Assembly: GCA_041394145.1 (NCBI GenBank)
Contig: JAWKIW010000022.1
Location: 1-64,000, forward strand
From: JAWKIW01 sp041394145
GTDB lineage: Bacteria > Actinomycetota > Acidimicrobiia > Acidimicrobiales > Acidimicrobilacustridaceae
Direction of reading: 5' to 3'
DNA: 64,000 bases
Both the position numbers and the translations under genes were made by a program. The notes beneath the pieces are model-generated. The model saw only the letters and a list, made by a program, of their open reading frames with translations. It ran no database searches and was not told the DNA's origin. This document shows positions 7,868 through 16,749 of this stretch, piece by piece; positions within the stretch are counted from its first letter, which is position 1, and each line of letters opens with the position of its first letter.

Positions 7868-8680
7868 TCAGCAGAAGTCCGAGCCGCCGTCGACGTTGAT
7901 GTCGGCACCGGTCATGTAGGTGTTCACCCGGGAGCCGACGAAGGCGATGACGGGACCGATCTCGGCCGGGTCGGCCGCCCGTCCGAGGTGGGCGGGGTGG
8001 CCGAAGTCCTCGGCCATGATCCGCATCACGTCGTGGAGGTCGTCGGGATCCGCGGCGCGCTCGGGGGGCAGCGCCTCGATGTAGCCGCGCATGCCCGCCG
8101 AGGCGAAGGACCCCGGCGACACCGTGTTCACCAGGATGCCCTCGGGGGCGAGCGACAGCGACAGGTTCTTCGACAGGCTGGTGAGCGCCGCCTTGGCGGC
8201 CGTGTAGGCGACGATGTCGGCCGACTGGCGCTTGGTCGAGTGGGCCGACACGTTGACGATCCGGGCCCAGTCGGCCGCCCGCAGCAGCGGCAGGGCCGCC
8301 CGCACGCACCGCACCGCTGACAGGGCGCCGATCTCGAAGGTCGCCAGCCACTCGTCGTCGTCGACGTCGTCGAACCGGCCGATGCCGACCTCGACCGGAC
8401 CGGCGGCGTTGACGAGGACGTGCAGCTCGCCCCAGCGGTCGGCGATCGCACCGAAGGCGGCGGCGACCTCGCCGGCCGACGTCAGGTCGGCCCTCAGCGG
8501 CACCGCCTCGGCGGCTCCGCCGCGCTCGAGCGCGGCCACCGTGTCGTCGAGGGCCTCCCGGCCCCGGGCCAGCACCGCCACCCGAGCCCCCTCGGCGGCG
8601 AAGCACTCGGCCGCGGCCCGTCCCATGCCCTTCGAGCCACCGCTCACCACGACGGCGGCGCCGTCGAGTCCCAGGTCCAT
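7868..8680 (-). CDS. Short-chain dehydrogenase/reductase
   Basis: A 270-residue classical SDR. The nucleotide-binding glycine motif is SGGSKGMG (residues 13-20), the NAG-type motif is NAAG, and the catalytic residues are Ser in NVSAHS and Tyr/Lys in YTAAK. The C-terminus ends in the usual INVDGG. ATG 8680 is preceded by a strong ribosome-binding site, GGAGGTG, 4 nt upstream, which rules out the longer in-frame reading. It stands alone between a two-component system and a membrane glycosyltransferase. The cofactor is NAD(P); the substrate cannot be told. Confidence 0.9.
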   Translation of the reverse strand: MDLGLDGAAVVVSGGSKGMGRAAAECFAAEGARVAVLARGREALDDTVAALERGGAAEAVPLRADLTSAGEVAAAFGAIADRWGELHVLVNAAGPVEVGIGRFDDVDDDEWLATFEIGALSAVRCVRAALPLLRAADWARIVNVSAHSTKRQSADIVAYTAAKAALTSLSKNLSLSLAPEGILVNTVSPGSFASAGMRGYIEALPPERAADPDDLHDVMRIMAEDFGHPAHLGRAADPAEIGPVIAFVGSRVNTYMTGADINVDGGSDFC

Positions 8681-8722
8681 CGCGCACCTCCGGCCCCCAG
8701 CCTGCCAGGCCCGCTGCTCCGC

Positions 8723-8728
8723 TACGGT
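8723..8728 (+). promoter_or_regulatory. -10 hexamer TACGGT, leaderless promoter of the glycosyltransferase gene
   Basis: TACGGT ends 6 nt before the GTG at 8735 (a second GTG follows directly). Confidence 0.45.
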
Positions 8729-8734
8729 CACCCG

Positions 8735-10456
8735 GTGGTGGCGTCCGAGGACGAGCAGCACACCGATCTCGTCGCTGACGAGGCGCCGGCGGGCCTGTGG
8801 GACGTGCTGGTCGTCCGGGCCCGGGCGCTGGCGCAGTGGGCCGCCCGGGTCCCGCCGGCGTGGTGGTACGGCACTGGCCGCCGGAGGTGCGCTCGTCGGC
8901 GCCGGGCTGACCCTCCACGGCGTGTGGGCGGGCACTCGACTCGGCCACCTACGTGTCGGTGGCCCGCAACCTGCAGGCCGGTCGGGGCCCCACGTCGGAG
9001 TTCTTCACCGCCATCGACGCCGTCTCGTTCGACGACGGCGTCCGCCTCGTGGGGCGCGCGCCGCTGCTGCTGTGGCCGCCGGGGTACCCCTGGCTGCTGG
9101 CCACCACGGCCGACCTCACCGGGGGGTCGGTCGAGGGCGCGGCCCGCCTGGTGGCGATCGGCTCGTTCGCCACGCTCGCCGCGACCACCGGCGCCCTCAC
9201 CCGCCGCCTGGCCTCCGGGCGCTGGGGTGCCGCCGTCACCGCCGCCGCCCTGGTCACCCTCTACCCGTGGCTGACCTGGTTCGGCAGCGGCATCTACTCC
9301 GACCTGCCGTTCCTCGCCCTGTCGGGCGTCGCCGTGCTCCTGCTGCTGGGCTTCGCCCGCCATCGGTCCCCCGTGTGGCTCGTGGCCTTCTCGGTGGTCG
9401 CGGCCGCCGCCAGCCTGGTGCGGTACGTGGGCGTCGGCCTGCCGCTGGCAGCCGTGCTGGTGGTGCTGACCACCCGTGCGGCGTCGCCCCGGTGGCGATG
9501 GTGGTCCATCAGCCGGCGCGGCCGTCGCGGTCCTGCCGCTGCTCGGCTGGATGCTGGTGCGCTCCCAGGGCCTCGCCTACCACGCCCACGAGGTGCGGGC
9601 CCACCTGCCGACCGACCAGCTCGGCGACGTGGCCGGCGCCTTCGGGTCCTGGTTCCACCCCGAGGGGCTCACCGGCCCGTTGGCATGGCTCACCGTGGCC
9701 AGCCTCGTGGCGCTGGGGGTGCTGGTCGGGGCCCGCGTCGTGCTGCGCCGGCTCAGCCGGGCGCGCGGCGGCCCGGGGTTCGAGACCCTCGTCGAACCCA
9801 CCGCGGCGCGGGTGACCCTCGCCGTGGTCGTGGCCTACCTGGTCGCCCTCCTCCTCGCCTCGGCCACCGTCGGGGAGCGGGGCACCCTCGACGTGCGCAT
9901 CACGCTGCCGCTGCTGCCGCCGGTGATGGCGCTCGTCGTCGCCGCCGTCTGGCGACTGCTGCGTCGCCCTCCGGTCGCCGCCGGCACCGGCGCCGATCCC
10001 GATCTGCGCTGGGCGGGCGTCGTGCCGATCGCACTGGTGAGCGTGTTCCTGGCGGTGACCCTGGTCGCCGAGGCCGGGGCGCGACCCTCCGTCCCGGCCC
10101 AGCCCCTGCGCGGCGACGAGCTGGGCCTCGGCTCCCCCGCCCTGCGGGCGGCGATCGAGCCGTACCCCTTGGTCGTGTCGTCGTCGCCGTCCACGATCTA
10201 CGGCCTCACCGGCCGGCCGTCGGCACCGCTCCCCTTGCTGACCCGGCCGTCCACCGGCGAGCCCAACCCGGACCACGACCGGGAGATGGACGCGCTGCAC
10301 GACCTCGTGCAGCGCCGACAGGCCGTCGTCGCCTACGTGCTGTTCGACGCCGTGCTCGACCCGTCCTCGCTGCCCACGCCCGAGGAGGTGAGCCGGCGGG
10401 TCGGCGCCGGGACCCTCGAGACGATCGACGGCGTGTCGATCATCGGTCTGCCGTAG
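8735..10456 (+). pseudogene. Polytopic membrane protein, GT-C (PMT/ArnT-like) glycosyltransferase, three frameshifts
   Basis: The pieces join into one integral membrane protein of about 570 residues. Order: a soluble N-terminus (VVASEDEQHTDLV), a first membrane helix around TALAAGGALVGAGLTLHG, then DSATYVSVARNL and the PPGYPWLL element typical of dolichyl-phosphate-sugar-using GT-C enzymes, then many hydrophobic helices, ending GVSIIGLP. The frame moves near 8866, 8937 and 9500-9515, each time by the same step. Nothing else suggests decay: the coding character is even throughout. Family members transfer a sugar from a polyprenyl carrier on the outer face of the membrane. A drug-type ABC exporter follows 11 bp downstream. 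Confidence 0.7.
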
Positions 10457-10459
10457 CGT
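10454..10459 (+). promoter_or_regulatory. -10 hexamer TAGCGT, leaderless promoter of the ABC ATPase gene
   Basis: The hexamer includes the TAG stop of the upstream gene and ends 8 nt before ATG 10468, so the ATPase can be transcribed separately. Confidence 0.4.
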
Positions 10460-10467
10460 CTCGGGCG

Positions 10468-11208
10468 ATGGCAGCCGACGAGCCGGCGATCGTCGTCGAC
10501 GACCTGTGCGTGGTCCGCGGGGGCCGGGAGGTGCTCCACGGCCTCCGCTTCTCGATCCCGGCCGGGCAGATCGTGCTGCTGCTCGGACCGAGCGGCGGTG
10601 GGAAGTCGACGCTGATCCGCGCCGTCGTCGGCGTGCAGGAGCACGTCACCGGCCGCTGCGACGTCCTCGGCCTCCCGGCCGGGCACGCCGACCTGCGGGA
10701 CCGGATCGGCTACGTCACCCAGGCCACCGCCGTCTACCCCGACCTGACCGTGCGGGAGAACCTGCGCTACTTCGCCGCCGTCGTCGGCGCGCCGCACGAC
10801 GACGTGGACCGGGTCCTGGCCCAGGTCGACCTCCGCGACGAGGCGGGCCGCCTCGTGCACTCCCTGTCCGGTGGCCAGCACCACCGGGTGTCGCTGGCCG
10901 TGGCCCTGCTCGGGACCCCCGAGCTGCTCGTGCTCGACGAGCCCACCGTCGGGCTCGACCCGGTCCTGCGGCGGAACCTGTGGCGCCTGTTCCACGACCT
11001 GGCTGCCGGCGGCGTGACGCTGCTGGTGTCGAGCCACGTGATGGACGAGGCCTCCGAGTGCGACCGGCTCCTGCTCCTGCGCGACGGCTCGCTGCTCGCC
11101 GACGACACCGAGGCCGGGCTGCTGGCCCGCACGGGCACCAGCGACGTCGGTGACGCCTTCTTGCACCTCGTCGACGAGCACGACGGAGGCGGGCCCGGTG
11201 ACGGGTAG
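10468..11208 (+). CDS. ABC-2 exporter ATP-binding protein (drug/antibiotic type)
   Basis: A 246-residue ATPase: Walker A GPSGGGKST (residues about 34-42), Q-loop YVTQATAVYPDLTVREN, signature LSGGQHHR, Walker B LLVLDEPTVGLDP and the H-loop SSHVMDEA. The PDLTVREN and DEPTVGLDP wording is typical of the DrrA/CcmA-like ABC-2 class. It overlaps the permease start by 11 bp. Together they form a two-gene exporter. Substrate unknown. Confidence 0.93.
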   Translation: MAADEPAIVVDDLCVVRGGREVLHGLRFSIPAGQIVLLLGPSGGGKSTLIRAVVGVQEHVTGRCDVLGLPAGHADLRDRIGYVTQATAVYPDLTVRENLRYFAAVVGAPHDDVDRVLAQVDLRDEAGRLVHSLSGGQHHRVSLAVALLGTPELLVLDEPTVGLDPVLRRNLWRLFHDLAAGGVTLLVSSHVMDEASECDRLLLLRDGSLLADDTEAGLLARTGTSDVGDAFLHLVDEHDGGGPGDG

Positions 11209-11944
11209 GCGGTGGCGCCCGCTGGTCGCCACGGCCCGCCGGGTCCTGGCCCAGCTGCGCCACGACCCCCGCACCATCGGCCTGCTGCTCGTCGCCCCGC
11301 TGGTGCTGATCGGGCTGCTGGCCTGGATCCTGAGTGGCTCCCCCGGGGTGTTCGACCTGTGGGGTGCCGTCCTGGTCGGGATCTTCCCGCTCATCGTGAT
11401 GTTCATCGTGACCTCGGTGGCCACGCTGCGGGAGCGCACGGGCGGCACCCTCGAGCGGCTGATGGCCATGCCCATGCACCGGGTCGACTTCCTCGGCGGC
11501 TACGCGCTCGCCTTCGGGTTCGCCGCCACGGTCCAGGCCGTCGTGGTGAGCCTGGTGACCTTCGGGGTGTTCGGCCTCGACGTGGCCGGTCCGGTGCCGG
11601 CGGTGCTGGTCGTGGCCGTGCTCGACGCCCTGCTGGGCACGAGCCTCGGCCTGTTCGTGAGCGCCTTCGCCCGCACCGAGTTCCAGGCCGTGCAGTTCTT
11701 CCCGGCGCTGATGCTCCCCCAGCTGCTGCTGTGCGGCCTGATCGCGCCGACCGACACCCTGCCGCCGCCGCTGGAGGCGGTGTCGAAGGTGCTCCCCCTG
11801 ACCTACGCCGTCGACGCCATGCAGCAGCTCACCCGCCAGCCCACCATGACGGCGACGATCTGGCGCGACCTCGTCGTGCTGGTGGCGTTCATCCTGGCGG
11901 CGCTGGTCGCCGGTGCCGCCACCCTGCGCCGGCGCACCCCGTGA
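11198..11944 (+). CDS. ABC-2 type transporter permease
   Basis: A 248-residue protein with six predicted membrane helices and the ABC-2 permease pattern, including RERTGGTLERLMAMPM after the second helix and LPLTYAVDAMQQL in the last third. GTG 11198 lies inside the 3' end of the ATPase gene; an earlier in-frame start would lie deeper in it. It forms the membrane channel for the ATPase at 10468-11208. Confidence 0.9.
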   Translation: MTGRRWRPLVATARRVLAQLRHDPRTIGLLLVAPLVLIGLLAWILSGSPGVFDLWGAVLVGIFPLIVMFIVTSVATLRERTGGTLERLMAMPMHRVDFLGGYALAFGFAATVQAVVVSLVTFGVFGLDVAGPVPAVLVVAVLDALLGTSLGLFVSAFARTEFQAVQFFPALMLPQLLLCGLIAPTDTLPPPLEAVSKVLPLTYAVDAMQQLTRQPTMTATIWRDLVVLVAFILAALVAGAATLRRRTP

Positions 11945-11951
11945 CGGCGGG

Positions 11952-12290
11952 TCAGGGCTCGCGGACCGGGCAGGCGCCACCCGTGCGCTGGGCGCGGCGC
12001 AGCAGCCGGAACCCGTAGGCGGTGCCGAGCAACCACGTCAGCGTGATGACCGTGCCGGCCACCCAGGCGTGGTCGCGCAGCAGCGCGCCGAGCGAGGTCC
12101 CGCCCAGCACCGTGGCGAGCACGCCCAGGGTCAGCGGCAGGTGGCAGGGGCACAGCACGAACGAGCCGAAGACCCACAGCAGGCCCCGCCGCTCGGTGGC
12201 GACGACGTCGACCTCGGCGCGGTCGAAGGTCGGCAACGGCGTCGAGGGAGTCGAGGTGGAGGGAGCGGAGGTGGAAGTGGTCGCCGGCAT
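11952..12290 (-). CDS. MerE-like mercury transporter
   Basis: A 112-residue protein whose last 70 residues match the small membrane transporter MerE: a first helix carrying the vicinal Cys motif LCPCHLP, then LGVLATVLGGTSLGALLRDH and a second helix ending FRLLRRA. Known MerE is about 78 residues; here a Ser/Thr/Pro-rich cytosolic extension of about 35 residues precedes it. No merR, merA, merT or merP is nearby. It starts 7 bp after the stop of the FAD dehydrogenase gene and is presumably the last gene of that operon. Hg(II)/organomercury uptake is the family role; the role here is unproven. Confidence 0.7.
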   Translation of the reverse strand: MPATTSTSAPSTSTPSTPLPTFDRAEVDVVATERRGLLWVFGSFVLCPCHLPLTLGVLATVLGGTSLGALLRDHAWVAGTVITLTWLLGTAYGFRLLRRAQRTGGACPVREP

Positions 12291-12297
12291 GGATCCA

Positions 12298-14004
12298 TCA
12301 GACCCCTTGGGGTACCCGCCGTGCCGTCGCGGGGAGCTCCCCGCCGCTCAGCGCCATGCCGGCGTTGCGGCCGGAGAACACGCAGTCGGCGAGCGACAGC
12401 CCGCTGACGTAGGAGCGGGAGGCGACACCCACCGCGCACCGCCCGACCGCGTGCAGACCCGGGATCGTCGTGCCGTCCTCGCGCCGCACCACCTGGGTCG
12501 AGCTGTCGACGTCGAGGCCGCCGAGGGTGATGCACGGCGCCGGGAACAGCACGCGATCGAGGTGGCACGGCACCGCCGCGAACGGCGGCCGCTCGAGCGG
12601 CGCCAGCAGCTCGGGCGCCTTGCCCAGGTCGTCGGGGCCGCCGGTGTAGGCGACCTCGTTGTAGTGGGCGATGGTGTGCCGGAGCCGGTCCGGCGGCACC
12701 CCGATGCGATCGGCGAGGTCGTCGAGCGAGTCGGCCGTGTGGCGGTTCAGGTAGAGGTTCACCGACCCGAACAGGCGGGGGAACAGCACGTGGTTGAGCC
12801 GGCCCCGCAGGACCTGGGCCACCGGTCGGCCCCGCACCCGCGCCGAGGCGCGGATCTCCTGGCGGATGGCGTCGCGCAGGGCACCGTCGACGACGAGCCA
12901 GGCCCGACCGCCGCGGGCGGCGATCTCGGCGGACAGGGTGGCGGCGTACAGGCTCTCGTCGCAGATGCGCTCGCCCTCGGCGTCGACGAGCACGCCCCGG
13001 GCGAACGAGAGCGGCGGGGCCACGAACCGCGACGCGCCGCAGTGGTCGAGCAGGCGCACCGCCCCGCCGACCGCCTCACCCGCCAGGATCCCCGAGCCGT
13101 CGTCTCCCGGGGTGCCGAGCGGCATGGCGGCCTCGAAGCGCGGGGCCTGCGACCGCAGCATCGTCCGGTTGAACGAGAACCCGCCGGTGGCCAGCACGAC
13201 GCCGCGGCGGGCCCGGATGCGCACCCGCCGGCCGCGTCGCGACTCGAAGCGGTCGGTCGCCTGCCGCAGCGGCGACGGCACCCGGCGCAACAGCGGGCCG
13301 GCGGCGTCGGCCAACCGGTAGAGCACGCCGTGGGCGAGCCGGGTGGCGCGGTCGCGGGGCAGCACCAGCGCGTCGACGCCGACGACCCGTCCCTCGTCGT
13401 CGCGCAGCAGCTGGACCAGTCGGGCCCCGTCGAGCACCTCGACCCCTCGGGCCCGGGCGGCGTCGTGCAGCGTCGCCACCAGGTCGTGGCCGGTCATGCC
13501 CACCCCGGCGACGCGGTGCCCCCGCGGCACCGCCGGGGTCACGGCGGCGAAGTGCTTCTCGTTGCCCGAGTAGTACAGGCCCACGTCGTCGTCGGGGGGC
13601 ACGACCGACTTGGCGGGGTCGAACCGCATCGGGATCCCGACGCCGAGCGACACCAGCCAGGCCAGGTCCTCGGCGCTGCGGGCGCAGAACCGGTGCAGCA
13701 GGTCGCCGTCGACGCCGCCCTCCTCGAGGGAGAGGTAGGCCTCCATCTGCTCGGGCGTGTCGTGGAAGCCGGCGGCGCGCTGCTGGGGCGTGCCGCCCCC
13801 GGCGTAGACGACCCCACCGCTGCGGGCCGACGCCCCGCCCCGTCCCCAGCGATCGAGGGCCACGACGGACGCACCACCGTCGGCGGCCTGCACCGCCGCC
13901 GCGCTGCCGGCGACGCCGAACCCCACCACCACCACGTCGACCTCGGCGTCCCAGGTGCGACCGGTCTCCCCGGCCTCCCCGGCGCCGCTCGGCCGCTCGA
14001 CCAT
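12298..14004 (-). CDS. FAD-dependent dehydrogenase (fumarate reductase/3-ketosteroid dehydrogenase family)
   Basis: A 568-residue flavoprotein. The FAD-binding motif is VVVVGFGVAGSAAAVQAADGG (about 23-43), followed by a glycine-rich RSGGVVYAGGG segment; the second FAD region is TTIPGLHAVGRCAVG near the C-terminus, with a YVSGLSLADCVFSGRNAG ending typical of the FAD_binding_2 family. Members reduce or oxidise C=C bonds next to carbonyls (fumarate, 3-ketosteroids). It starts 19 bp after an exported protein and is followed by a MerE-like gene, in one minus-strand operon. The ribosome-binding site AAGGGGGG precedes ATG 14004. Confidence 0.85.
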   Translation of the reverse strand: MVERPSGAGEAGETGRTWDAEVDVVVVGFGVAGSAAAVQAADGGASVVALDRWGRGGASARSGGVVYAGGGTPQQRAAGFHDTPEQMEAYLSLEEGGVDGDLLHRFCARSAEDLAWLVSLGVGIPMRFDPAKSVVPPDDDVGLYYSGNEKHFAAVTPAVPRGHRVAGVGMTGHDLVATLHDAARARGVEVLDGARLVQLLRDDEGRVVGVDALVLPRDRATRLAHGVLYRLADAAGPLLRRVPSPLRQATDRFESRRGRRVRIRARRGVVLATGGFSFNRTMLRSQAPRFEAAMPLGTPGDDGSGILAGEAVGGAVRLLDHCGASRFVAPPLSFARGVLVDAEGERICDESLYAATLSAEIAARGGRAWLVVDGALRDAIRQEIRASARVRGRPVAQVLRGRLNHVLFPRLFGSVNLYLNRHTADSLDDLADRIGVPPDRLRHTIAHYNEVAYTGGPDDLGKAPELLAPLERPPFAAVPCHLDRVLFPAPCITLGGLDVDSSTQVVRREDGTTIPGLHAVGRCAVGVASRSYVSGLSLADCVFSGRNAGMALSGGELPATARRVPQGV

Positions 14005-14023
14005 GGTGCCCCCCTTCGCGAGG

Positions 14024-14908
14024 TCAGGTCCTCGGCTGCATCGAGGTCAGCTGCCACGAGCCGTCGGCCGTGAAGGTGATCGCCCCGATCGGCGAGCTGG
14101 TCTCGATCCGCTGGTGGCGCTCGCACTTGAGCGGCAGCCCGGTGTCGGCGGCGAACCACCAGTCCTCGGTGACGGGCCCGGTCTGGGGACCGCTCATGGT
14201 CTGGGTGCGCCGTTGGTGGATGGCGGGCACGGACGTGCCGCCGATGTCGAGGGTCTCGGTCCCGATGATCGTCACCGGCCCCGCCGACACGCTGCGACCC
14301 GGCGCCGCCGAGTTCTCCCCCACGCACTGGTGGTCGAACGACCGACCGGGCACCGGGCTCTCCACCACGATGGGGCTCGGCGGGTCGCACGCGTACTGGG
14401 CGGTGTTGTCGACCTTGAAGCTGCCGTAGTCGAAGCTCAAGAAGTTGCGCTGCGCGACCAGCAGCAGCTCGTCGCCCTTGGGGCAGAAGTCGTACTCGTG
14501 CCAGGCCGCGGTGCTGTAGCTGATCCGCCACCGCCAGCACCCGTCGGGCAGGTACGTGACCGCCACCGGCATCGTCGGCCCGTCGGTCATGGCGTTGGGC
14601 GGGAACGAGATGCGGGCGCTGCCCTGCCCGACGGCCTCGTAGACGCCGGCCGCCGGGACCACGAACCCGGTGGGCGCGACCGCCGTCGAGCTCGTCGCCC
14701 GGAACTCCTCCACCGCCTCCTCGGAGGTGACCGCCTCGGGTCGGTCCCGCTCGGCGTAGCGCACCGCCACGACGCCGACCGCCCCGACGACCAGGGCCAC
14801 CAGCGCGAGCACGACGACCGGCCAGCGGCGGCGACGAGGTGACGGCGATCCCGGATCCGGCGAGGGCGGCGCCGGCGACTCGGGTGAAGGTGGAGCGATC
14901 GTGGTCAT
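14024..14908 (-). CDS. Membrane-anchored exported protein of unknown function
   Basis: A 294-residue protein with a Pro/Ser-rich cytosolic N-terminus, one membrane helix (about 30-52: VVVLALVALVVGAVGVVAV) and an extracytoplasmic domain of about 240 residues. That domain has four Cys (CWRW, DFCPKG, YACDPP, HQCVGE), suggesting disulfides, and several beta-type Thr/Gly-rich segments ending in a WWFAADTGLPLKCERHQ block seen in lipoprotein-like beta domains. GGAGGT lies 8 nt before ATG 14908. It is first in the operon with the FAD dehydrogenase. I do not recognise a family. Confidence 0.75.
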   Translation of the reverse strand: MTTIAPPSPESPAPPSPDPGSPSPRRRRWPVVVLALVALVVGAVGVVAVRYAERDRPEAVTSEEAVEEFRATSSTAVAPTGFVVPAAGVYEAVGQGSARISFPPNAMTDGPTMPVAVTYLPDGCWRWRISYSTAAWHEYDFCPKGDELLLVAQRNFLSFDYGSFKVDNTAQYACDPPSPIVVESPVPGRSFDHQCVGENSAAPGRSVSAGPVTIIGTETLDIGGTSVPAIHQRRTQTMSGPQTGPVTEDWWFAADTGLPLKCERHQRIETSSPIGAITFTADGSWQLTSMQPRT

Positions 14909-15005
14909 GACCCCGACCTCCTGGTTCGATCGTCCTCTCGGCGTGCCAGAGGCCACAGGGCCCAACGTCACCGGGTCACCGGCCGAACCGCACCCGTGGT
15001 CGTCC

Positions 15006-15011
15006 TACGCT
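15006..15011 (+). promoter_or_regulatory. -10 hexamer TACGCT, leaderless promoter of the epimerase gene
   Basis: TACGCT ends 7 nt before GTG 15019. The 110-bp gap it sits in separates this gene from the divergent exported-protein operon. Confidence 0.5.
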
Positions 15012-15018
15012 CTCGCCC

Positions 15019-16068
15019 GTGCCCACCGACGCCGACCGCCCATCGGGTCGCACCGCGCTCGTCACCGGCGCGTCCGGCTTCGTCGGCGTCAACCTGGTGC
15101 CCGAGCTGGTCCGGCGCGGCTGGCGGGTCCGCACCCTCGACCTCGTGCCCTTCCACGCCCCCGGCGTCCGCGACGTCGACCACCGCACCGGTGACGTGCG
15201 GGATCCCGTCGCCGTCGACCGTGCCCTCGACGGGGTCGACGTGGTCTTCCACCTGGCGGCCCGCATCACCCTGCGCAGCCGCGACGACGACGCCCTCGAC
15301 GTCAACGTGCGCGGGCCGGCGACGGTCGCGCGACGCGCCCTGGCCGCCGGGGTCGACCGCCTGGTCCACACCTCCTCGGTCCACGCCTTCGACCTGGCCC
15401 GGGCCCGGCCCCGCCTGCACGAGGGCAGCCCCCGGGCCGGCTCGGACCGCCCGGTCTACGACCGCAGCAAGGCCGCCGGCGAAGCCGAGGTCCGCGCCGT
15501 CGTGGCCGACGGCCTCGACGCCGTCGTGGTCAACCCCACCGGGATCATCGGCCCGATCGACCTCGGGCCGTCGCGGGCCAACGGGGTGCTGCTGGCCGCC
15601 GCCCGCGGCCACCTGCCGATCGCGGTGGCGGGGGGCTTCGACTGGGTGGACGTGCGCGACGTCGTGGCCGGCCTCGTGGCCGCCGCGGCGCGCGGCCGGT
15701 GCGGCGAGGGCTACCTGCTCGGCGGCCACCAGGCGACCTCGGTGGAGATCGGTCGGCTGGCGGCCGGCCTCAACGCCCGGCTCGGGCCGGTGGTCGGGCT
15801 GCCGCCCGGCCTCGCCCGAGGGCTGGCCCCGGTGGGCGAGCGCATCGGGCTGATCTGGGGGTCCGACGACCTCACCCCGGCCTCGATCGGCACGCTGCTC
15901 GACGACCCGATCGTCGACCACGGCAAGGCGGCGGCCGAGCTGGGCCACCGCCCCCGGCCGCTGGAGGACACCGTGGGCGACCTCGTCCGCTGGTTCCGGG
16001 GGGAGGGCCACCTGACCCGCCGCCACGGCCGCTGGCGGTCGCCCGGCTGGGCCCGGACCGGTTCCTGA
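15019..16068 (+). CDS. NAD(P)-dependent epimerase/dehydratase (extended SDR)
   Basis: A 349-residue extended SDR. The Rossmann motif is TGASGFVG (residues 16-23); HLAA follows at about 80; the catalytic pair is Tyr-X3-Lys in YDRSK (about 153-157), and NPTGIIGP is typical of the family. The resemblance is closest to the dihydroflavonol-reductase/3-beta-HSD-like subgroup. The GTG start is supported by the leaderless -10 element. A TetR gene follows 40 bp downstream and a PAS kinase after it. Confidence 0.88.
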   Translation: MPTDADRPSGRTALVTGASGFVGVNLVPELVRRGWRVRTLDLVPFHAPGVRDVDHRTGDVRDPVAVDRALDGVDVVFHLAARITLRSRDDDALDVNVRGPATVARRALAAGVDRLVHTSSVHAFDLARARPRLHEGSPRAGSDRPVYDRSKAAGEAEVRAVVADGLDAVVVNPTGIIGPIDLGPSRANGVLLAAARGHLPIAVAGGFDWVDVRDVVAGLVAAAARGRCGEGYLLGGHQATSVEIGRLAAGLNARLGPVVGLPPGLARGLAPVGERIGLIWGSDDLTPASIGTLLDDPIVDHGKAAAELGHRPRPLEDTVGDLVRWFRGEGHLTRRHGRWRSPGWARTGS

Positions 16069-16102
16069 ACTGCTTGTATCGGAAACGACAGTTCCGTAGA
16101 CT
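16067..16102. promoter_or_regulatory. Candidate TetR operator and -10 element upstream of the TetR gene at 16109
   Basis: GAACTG (16067-16072) and CAGTTC (16089-16094) form a perfect 6-bp inverted repeat with a 16-bp spacer. A TAGACT -10 hexamer (16097-16102) ends 6 nt before GTG 16109. The AT-rich dip in a GC-rich background supports a control region; the exact operator is uncertain. Confidence 0.4.
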
Positions 16103-16108
16103 GCAGGT

Positions 16109-16729
16109 GTGACCACCGCCTCGCCGCCCCGCACCCGCGGTGGGCGGCCGCGGGACCCCCGGGTCGACGACGCCGTCGGTGAGGCGGTGCTCGAGCTCCT
16201 CGGCGAGCAGGGCTGGCGGGCGCTGACGGTCGCCCAGGTCGCCGAGCGGGCCGGCGTGGGCCGGGCCAGCATCTACCGGCGGTGGACCACCAAGGAGGCG
16301 ATGATCGCCCACGCCTGGCGCGCCTCGACCGCCGAGGCCCGGCTCGACGCGGTCGACACCGGGTCGTTCGCCGCCGACCTGCGAGCGCTGGTCCACCGGG
16401 CCACCGAGGTCAACGAGCGACCGGTCATCCGGCGGGCGCTGCCGCACCTGCTGGCCGCGGCGGCCGACCAGCCCGAGCTCACGCCCACGGTGGTCGAGGT
16501 CACCATCGGCCAGATGCTCCCGGTGGCCGAGGCCGTCGAGCGGGCCAAGGCCCGGGGCGAGGTCGATCCCGCGATCGACACCGCCGCGCTGCTCGACCAC
16601 ATCTTCGCCCCCCTCGTCATCCGCACCCTCGTCGAGGGCCGGCCCCGCACGACCGAGGAGGTCGACCGCCACCTCGACCTCGTCCTGGCCGCCTTCACCA
16701 CCACGGGCGCACGCCGCCCGCCGCCCTGA
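16109..16729 (+). CDS. TetR-family transcriptional regulator
   Basis: A 206-residue regulator with a helix-turn-helix at about residues 38-60 (LTVAQVAERAGVGRASIYRRW) and a helical C-terminal domain of the TetR_C type. GTG 16109 follows a TAGACT -10 hexamer by 6 nt. A PAS histidine kinase follows 20 bp later on the same strand. Targets are unknown; autoregulation through the inverted repeat at 16067-16094 is possible. Confidence 0.88.
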   Translation: MTTASPPRTRGGRPRDPRVDDAVGEAVLELLGEQGWRALTVAQVAERAGVGRASIYRRWTTKEAMIAHAWRASTAEARLDAVDTGSFAADLRALVHRATEVNERPVIRRALPHLLAAAADQPELTPTVVEVTIGQMLPVAEAVERAKARGEVDPAIDTAALLDHIFAPLVIRTLVEGRPRTTEEVDRHLDLVLAAFTTTGARRPPP

Positions 16730-16749
16730 CCACGATCGCGAGGCACGCC

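Noticed and set aside
12022..14073. 683-residue plus-strand open frame opposite the FAD dehydrogenase
   Set aside because: Antisense to a gene with clear FAD motifs; low-complexity translation without domains.
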